This document shows positions 62,010 through 64,000 of a DNA stretch of 64,000 nucleotides, piece after piece (the stretch's first letter is position 1; each line of letters opens with the position of its first letter). Made by a program: the position numbers and the translations under genes. Below the pieces are notes generated by a model. It was not told the origin of the DNA, searched no databases, and saw nothing but the letters and a program-made list of their open reading frames with translations. The DNA is from Aporrectodea caliginosa (Eukaryota; Annelida; Clitellata; Crassiclitellata; Lumbricidae): assembly GCA_020284085.1 (NCBI GenBank), contig JACEVL010000513.1, positions 1,017,501 through 1,081,500 on the forward strand, in the 5' to 3' direction.

Positions 62010-64000
62010 GCCTAAATCACATCGAACTCAGTTGTGATGTAGGACAGGCAAATAGACCCTATATAGGATAGGCATAGTTCTTTATTGATTTTATTTATTT
62101 TGTAGATATGAACAGTAATGAAATTAAGTGGAATAAGTGCATTCGGGTTCAGGGAAACAGGAACACTGCATGTATGAATAAGAGCGCATCGAGTTTGCGA
62201 GTAATTGCCATGTAGGCCTATTTGACAATCGGACTTAAATTAAACTACAGGACAAAGACATTCAACTGCAGACAGACTTATGTTAATTCCTCGAACGTGG
62301 TTGAATCTGCAAAACTCATAACGCTGACTTGATAATTAAAACTATCCTATTGCTGCTTTAGCTTGCGATGACGAATGTATAATAGTGGTGACATTAATTA
62401 GAACAATGACAGTTACAATGACAGAAGGAGCAAGAATGGCCTTCAGCATTAAAAACTGATGCAGTAACAGTAAATATTTTACAGCACGTGTATATAAAGA
62501 AAATTGAATCTCACATAGCTCTACGAACTTACTATAGACTAAACTTAGAAAATGGTTGCTTGTCTCAAGGTTCAGTTAACTGCTTCCAATGTTCGATTAT
62601 GTGTAGCCAAAACGATCGATTTTCACTGCCTGTGTTGACAGTGATTTGCTTAAATTGATTTTATTTTTTATAGGTTGCAGCTGCTAAAAGTCGCAACTAT
62701 TTCTGAGCTGTTAACAATGAGGAGAACAGTATCGAATTTTGATTATAATTTTACGCTGCCTGTATGCTGTCAATATACTGTAACCAGTGCTTATTTCAGC
62801 CGAAGCGTTCGGGAGCGAAGTTCTGGGACCTTTTTTCAGCTTTTAAACAAAATTTAGTTATTAAAATTTAAAAAATATTTTAAATTATTTAGATAGCCTA
62901 CTTTAATTTAATTTCAGTGCTTTCGGTGTTTATTGATATCGATATATTATATGAAATAGAAATACATTTATTAGCATCGAATATGCCCCTATAAATGTTC
63001 TGAATGTGTTGAGTTCAGGAACCTTTTTTCCAGAAAAGCACTGACTGTAACAACTTAGAAGCATTTGAAACAACCTTAGATCTAGTACCAAAATGCAAAG
63101 CTTTGAAGGAGTGTTTTATCCTCTACAGACTTAATATAGCCTACCTGAGGTGATGTGACGAGGACTTCTGCTGCGTTGCGAACAGTAATGTCGCACAATA
63201 ATGTTTTATAAAAGTCCTATTTTATGAAGCTGAAAACTTGGTCACGCTACTGCGACTCTCCTTGACAACTAGGCTTGGATTAGTTGTTTGCTTGACCTCG
63301 TACGCATGGGCAATTGAGCATAGAGCCGTGACGGAAAATCCGAATCAATACAGATTAAAAATTCTGCATTCTGAGAAGACTGGATAGCGCTATAGGTGCT
63401 ACGAGTAGAACATTAGACTATTATTAGGCCTATGTCTGGTTTGTCGGTCGCAAGTTGAATAAGCGTTTTACAGAACCCTACGTGACTGCGTGAAGCCTGA
63501 GATAATTTTGCTTTTGCCTAGAAATGACGCGCTCTGCATGACTGGATAAATAATGTTTACCTGATATACTGAGCTGGTCAACCGCGTCACTATGCAAGCT
63601 AGACTGCACCATGCAAATACCTCGTAGTTTTAGATTACTTCATCGCCGCTTACTCTGCAAAATTTTGAATTTTTCTAGTGTAGCCTAATTCATTTAGCGT
63701 AGGCCTAATGTAAGCCTAAATCTTCAAAATTTCTCTACATGCACCCCTCAATAGCAACGGTAATTCGCCTATAAAACTACGTTGTTGTGGTCTTATTTAG
63801 TGCCAAGTCAAATCCGTAGTCGTCAAGGTTTAAAAAAGCAATGTTAGTCCTACACTAAGACGGAAAGAGCTTAAGGCGTGTTGTTGTTTAGATCTCAGAG
63901 CATTTAGGTTTTAGGCTTCTTCAGTCTCATATGAAACGCTTCCTTCAATGACAAGAGAAGAGACCCAGCGAAGGTTCCAAGGACAATGATTGATAGAGAG
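62010..64000. other. No gene recognised
   Basis: AT-rich with frequent AGGCCTA words. No exon, repeat array or TIR element supported. Confidence 0.45.

Overview
This is a eukaryotic, intron-rich and repeat-rich chromosomal segment. It holds four spliced genes, one processed-free gene remnant, and a dense layer of transposons and microsatellites. I see no operons, ribosome-binding sites, CRISPR arrays or intact RNA genes. The AK6 and PLAC8-family genes, the CR1/L2-like LINE 3' ends carrying a short GCGCTATATAAAT-like signature, many hAT-type elements, long (CATA)n and (GATT)n arrays and the very frequent palindrome TAGGCCTA suggest a marine invertebrate. An echinoderm or another non-vertebrate deuterostome fits best, but this is inference from style and the species cannot be fixed from the window.

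Layout. 1-22.5 kb: no convincing gene; polypyrimidine tracts, microsatellites, LINE tails and several terminal-inverted-repeat (TIR) elements. It includes a pogo-like element inserted in a hAT-like element (17.2-18.6 kb). 22.5-31.5 kb: a second pogo-like element carrying about ten dispersed copies of one motif, hAT-type MITEs and a ~58 bp tandem array. 32.0-34.3 kb (minus): a two-exon gene whose C-terminal half resembles the SKI7-like (exosome-bridging) form of HBS1, without a GTPase domain. It lies head to head with AK6. 34.5-36 kb: LINE fragments between the two genes. 36.1-40.8 kb (plus): a complete four-exon adenylate kinase 6 gene (AK6/hCINAP). 42-45.3 kb: LINE and nested hAT elements. 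45.5-47.8 kb (minus): a complete PLAC8/cornifelin-like gene. 48.5-54 kb: LINEs, a tRNA-derived SINE and a hAT remnant. 54.4-57.7 kb (plus): a degenerate second copy of AK6 (end of exon 2, intron 2, exon 3, intron 3), split by a hAT element that itself contains a foldback element. 58.6-61.2 kb (minus): a second complete PLAC8-like gene. 61.6-62 kb: a MITE; nothing recognised after that.

Reading the second half as a whole, the order AK6(+) - PLAC8(-) occurs twice. This indicates an old tandem block duplication in which both PLAC8 copies were kept and the second AK6 copy decayed. Exon coordinates were worked out by hand from splice signals, reading phase and paralogue agreement. No transcript evidence or database search was available.
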